In this document: piece after piece, positions 22,147 to 24,545 of the stretch
How positions within the stretch are numbered: the stretch's first letter is position 1
Layout: each line of letters begins with the position of its first letter
Origin: a virus
IMG/VR virus record: IMGVR_UViG_3300034166_001928
Location: 1 to 24,545 of that record
Strand: one strand, 5' to 3'
Length of the DNA stretch: 24,545 nt
Made by a program: the position numbers and the translations under genes
Notes under the pieces: generated by a model
What the model was told of the DNA's origin: nothing
Database searches by the model: none
What the model saw: only the letters and a program-made list of their open reading frames with translations

Positions 22147-23544
22147 TCAGAGGTCCATGTCTCGCAGGTACTCCTTGCCGGGCAGCTTGCGGGGCTTTGT
22201 TCCGATTTTCGCGTCGCTCTCGTTGTCGAGCTCATCGAAGGCTGCGACGGCTGCGTCGATGAAGTCGTCGCGCTTGTCGTTGACGCCGGTGAAGGCCGCG
22301 TGCTCCGCGAGGAAGTCGTTGAGCCAGGGCGCGTGCTTCGGCACCAGCACGTGCCCGCGATTCCACGCCGCCGAGTACCGCTGCGCGCGGATGAACTTGT
22401 CCTCCTTCGCGATTTCCCCGCGCACCGGGATGGCGTTGTCGCCGTCGTCGAGCAGCTCTGCGGCACCCGACTCGGACGATGCGACGTACCAGCGCCACGT
22501 CATCGTCGGCTCGGCGTCATGCACGGTGCGAAGCCGCGCCTTGAAGTGCGCCATCGGTGCGCGGCCGCGCCACGCGTCGACGACGTAGAAGTACTTCCCG
22601 CTGCGCACCATCTTCACGAAGGCGCTGAAGTCGGCGCGCTTCTTCTGCGAGTACGCCGAGTCGACGCCGCCCGCAGCCCGGTACACTTCGGGCGCCGTCG
22701 ACCATGCGTGCGGGTCCTCGAAGAGGCGCTCGCCTCGGACGCGGGGCTGGCCCTGGTACAGCGACGCCGCGGTGTACTCGCCGACCTCCTCGAGCCGCGC
22801 GCGCATCGCCTCGGTGGGCCATCGCTCCGGCCACAGCGCGGTGCCTGATTCTTCGTCGGGGACGCGCACGCCGTCGACGTCGCGACCAAGCGCGGGGAGG
22901 TTGATGTTCTCGAAGCCCTCGTTGGCGACGAGCTGGCCGATGAGGTCGTCCGGGTGCCAACGCGTCGCGAAGACGAAGACGCTCCCGCCCGGCTCGATGC
23001 GCGTCATGAGCACGTCGCGGAACCAGTCCATGAGGCGGTCGCGGTAGATGGCCGACTCCGCCTCGAGTCGATTCTTCGTCGGGTCATCAACGATGGCGAT
23101 GTCGACACCGAAGCCGGTGAGGGGGCCACCGACACCGCCTGCGAGAAGCCCGCCACCCTCGGGCGTGCGCCACTCGTTGATGTTGCCCTCGATGAGCAGG
23201 CCCTCGGCCTTGCATAGCGCGCGCGCCTTGCGGCTGCCCTTGCGCGAGAGGCGTTCGCCGTACGTCGAGTAGCTGAGCGTCAGCTCGGGGCGACGTCGCA
23301 GCGCGAAGGCGGGGACGTGAAAGACGCTCTCGCTCTTCGCGTGCCGTGGCGGTGCAGAGCAGCACACGCGCTGCGGCACGCCTTCGACGGCCAGCTCGAA
23401 CCGACGCAGCAACGGCGCGAGGTGCGTGGGCGGGAGGAACTTCGGCGACAGCTTCGGAATGAAGCGCACGAGGTCGCGCAGCTCGAGCTCTGCCTCAAGC
23501 TCGGCTGCATCAGGCACGCCCTCGAGTTGCAGCACGTCGCTCAC
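22147..23544 (-). CDS. Terminase large subunit
   Basis: The GTG at 23544 shares GTGA with the stop of the DUF5681 gene. The 465-residue protein has the two-domain packaging motor layout. ATPase: a Walker A-like CSAPPRHAKSES at about residues 62-73, Walker B VDIAIVDD near 150, and ATRWHPDDL near 195 as the coupling segment. Nuclease: AGGVDSAYSQKKRADFSAF near 290 with the first Asp, and a C-terminal DDFIDAAVAAFDEL, consistent with the RNase H-like metal site. It cuts and pumps phage DNA into the head. The PPRHAKS form of Walker A is that of the terminase group found in many Mu-like and other prophages. Confidence 0.92.
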   Translation of the reverse strand: MSDVLQLEGVPDAAELEAELELRDLVRFIPKLSPKFLPPTHLAPLLRRFELAVEGVPQRVCCSAPPRHAKSESVFHVPAFALRRRPELTLSYSTYGERLSRKGSRKARALCKAEGLLIEGNINEWRTPEGGGLLAGGVGGPLTGFGVDIAIVDDPTKNRLEAESAIYRDRLMDWFRDVLMTRIEPGGSVFVFATRWHPDDLIGQLVANEGFENINLPALGRDVDGVRVPDEESGTALWPERWPTEAMRARLEEVGEYTAASLYQGQPRVRGERLFEDPHAWSTAPEVYRAAGGVDSAYSQKKRADFSAFVKMVRSGKYFYVVDAWRGRAPMAHFKARLRTVHDAEPTMTWRWYVASSESGAAELLDDGDNAIPVRGEIAKEDKFIRAQRYSAAWNRGHVLVPKHAPWLNDFLAEHAAFTGVNDKRDDFIDAAVAAFDELDNESDAKIGTKPRKLPGKEYLRDMDL

Positions 23545-23903
23545 GTCGACTCGCGGGCCTTCTGGATGGCGATGAGCATGGCCAGCTCGTCCTTGCTGAG
23601 CCTCTTCGGGTCGATGACGAGGGTGCGCAGCGGCTTGCCGTCGGGGTCTCCCACCAGCAGAGTCTGCGCATCGGGCATGGTCTTCTTGAGCAGCCCGAGC
23701 ACGATGCTGCCGGCCGTCTTGAGGTCGCCCATCGCCTCGGCCTTCTCTGCGAGGTCCTTCGCCTTCTCGTAGAGCACGAGGGTGTCGGCCGCGAGCGCCT
23801 CCTTCAGCTCCGAGGGCAGCTTCGGTCGGCCGCCCGGGTTGCCCGACTCGCCGGGCTTGAAGGGCTTCCCTCGCTTCGCTGTTTTCCCGCTGTTCTCAGC
23901 CAC
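23541..23903 (-). CDS. DUF5681 protein, small terminase candidate
   Basis: The 120-residue protein starts with GTG at 23903, overlapping the preceding stop by 8 bases. Residues about 11-28 (GKPFKPGESGNPGGRPK) are the basic signature of DUF5681. The rest is helical and charged (LKEALAADTLVLYEKAKDL, later RLSKDELAMLIAIQKA). Proteins of this family commonly precede large terminase genes, so a small terminase or DNA-binding adaptor role is likely by context. A direct function is not established for the family as far as I know. Confidence 0.82.
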   Translation of the reverse strand: MAENSGKTAKRGKPFKPGESGNPGGRPKLPSELKEALAADTLVLYEKAKDLAEKAEAMGDLKTAGSIVLGLLKKTMPDAQTLLVGDPDGKPLRTLVIDPKRLSKDELAMLIAIQKAREST

Positions 23904-24165
23904 AACGCACCTCGCCCTTTCGTGCCACCCGTCCGAACGTCTGCCCGGTGTTGCGCCAGGCTCGACCAGTCACCAGCTGCTGCCACACGCGCGAGGCCAG
24001 CACCTTGCTCCGGCTGCACCCGAGTCGCTTCGCCGTGTCGCGCGTCGACTCGCCCTCGGCGAAGGCCTTGGCCACCTCGTTGTCGAACTGCCGCACGCGC
24101 TTGCTTCGCTCGAGCGCTGCGTCTCGCGCGTCTTCTCGGCGGCGCTCGTCTTCTCGTCGGCTCAT
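23896..24165 (-). CDS. Small helix-turn-helix protein
   Basis: The start chosen is ATG at 24165, in an ATGA overlap with the methyltransferase stop and with GGAGG upstream; a GTG four codons earlier is less likely. The 89-residue product opens with a highly charged Arg/Glu helix (MSRREDERRREDARDAALER). Residues about 38-60 (FAEGESTRDTAKRLGCSRSK) form a helix-turn-helix of the type that binds DNA. It may be a packaging recognition subunit or a late-gene regulator. Its position immediately before the DUF5681 and terminase genes favours packaging. Confidence 0.72.
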   Translation of the reverse strand: MSRREDERRREDARDAALERSKRVRQFDNEVAKAFAEGESTRDTAKRLGCSRSKVLASRVWQQLVTGRAWRNTGQTFGRVARKGEVRCG

Positions 24166-24545
24166 GCGCGCCTCCACACCAGCAGGGCTGAGGGGAAGTC
24201 GGCGCTGCCCACTGCCACGCCGTTGGACCCAGGCTGCGCGTACGCCTGACGCCCGGGTGGGAAGTAGCAGTCGAGCCGGTGGCCGAATTGTTTGGCGCGA
24301 CCGTCGCGGAAGGGCTCAACGAGCTCTTGCCAGAAGGGCTGCTCGTGCCGGTTGCCGGGGAGAACGAAGGCGATGATCAGATCGATGCCGAATCGCATGG
24401 CTCCGGCGAGCGTCTCCAAGACCTTCAAGAGCCACGCTTCGATGTCGTCGAAGGGAGGGTTCACGAAGATGCACCACGTCCAGACAGGCGGGTGGCGATG
24501 CTGGCCCTGAAAGCCCGGCGGCAACCACGACTGCGCGAGCCCATC
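24162..24545 (-). CDS. Phage N6-adenine DNA methyltransferase, 5' end beyond window
   Basis: The frame is open to the right edge, so the N-terminus is missing; 127 residues are visible. They match the phage Dam family (Pfam PF05869): DGLAQSW, then FVNPPFDDIEAWLLK with the NPPF catalytic motif at visible residues 29-32, IIAFVLPGNRHEQPFW, and a C-terminal FPSALLVW strand. The enzyme would transfer a methyl group from S-adenosylmethionine to adenine in phage DNA, protecting it from host enzymes or marking it for packaging. A TTG or later start within the visible part is unlikely because DGLAQSW belongs to the family core. Confidence 0.88.
   Translation of the reverse strand, partial: DGLAQSWLPPGFQGQHRHPPVWTWCIFVNPPFDDIEAWLLKVLETLAGAMRFGIDLIIAFVLPGNRHEQPFWQELVEPFRDGRAKQFGHRLDCYFPPGRQAYAQPGSNGVAVGSADFPSALLVWRRA

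Noticed and set aside
19940-22588. Plus-strand open frame of 882 codons opposite the portal and terminase
   Set aside because: It is Arg/His/Leu/Val-rich with no domain sense, lies antisense to two recognisable genes, and is expected in high-GC DNA where stop codons are rare.

Overview
The window is the late (structural) half of a tailed bacteriophage or prophage. Every gene except one is on the minus strand, so transcription runs from the right edge to the left. The genome is very GC-rich, with many ATGA and GTGA start/stop overlaps and frequent GTG starts. The one plus-strand gene encodes a cysteine-rich lipoprotein of a kind common in myxobacteria, so a Myxococcota host (or a similar high-GC deltaproteobacterium) is my best guess; this is inference only. 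The head genes are of the phage Mu type (fused portal and MuF protein, I-type protease with an internal scaffold start, gpG-like morphogenesis protein). The tail genes are of the long-tailed siphovirus type (tube, frameshifted chaperone, tape measure, tip proteins). No integrase or transposase is present, so the mode of replication cannot be judged here.

Right to left. 24545-22147 is the DNA packaging region: a partial phage adenine methyltransferase, a small helix-turn-helix protein, a DUF5681 protein and the large terminase. 22105-15915 is the head: portal-MuF fusion, protease/scaffold, a small DUF2190-like capsid protein, major capsid protein, a 58-residue protein, a connector-like protein and a gpG-like protein. 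RNA hairpins lie after the protease, the DUF2190-like gene and the capsid gene. 15918-14520 holds a fibre-like gene with an internal duplication and a small protein. 14516-5998 is the tail: a tail completion candidate, tube, chaperone G with a -1 frameshifted T extension, tape measure, a distal tail protein with a discoidin-like domain, and a large tail-tip hub candidate. 5993-4486 is a pair of related fibre proteins. 4088-4489 is the plus-strand lipoprotein moron. 3996-1148 holds appendage proteins, one with a lectin-like domain and one made of 21-residue repeats. 1113-1 looks like a lysis or envelope cassette: a CxxC membrane protein, a holin-like protein, a membrane-anchored coiled coil, and a DUF5675 protein cut by the window edge.

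The most unusual signal is a 20-base element found three times (1135-1154, 4017-4036, 22126-22145). Each copy ends 20 or 21 bases before the start codon of a minus-strand gene, and those three genes lack a recognisable Shine-Dalgarno sequence while most neighbours have one. The copies head the portal, the appendage module and the lysis-like module, so the element may be a phage promoter or a translation signal. Other notable points are the strong internal scaffold start inside the protease gene, the likely -1 frameshift in the tail chaperone gene, and the lipoprotein moron whose stop codon overlaps that of the convergent fibre gene.
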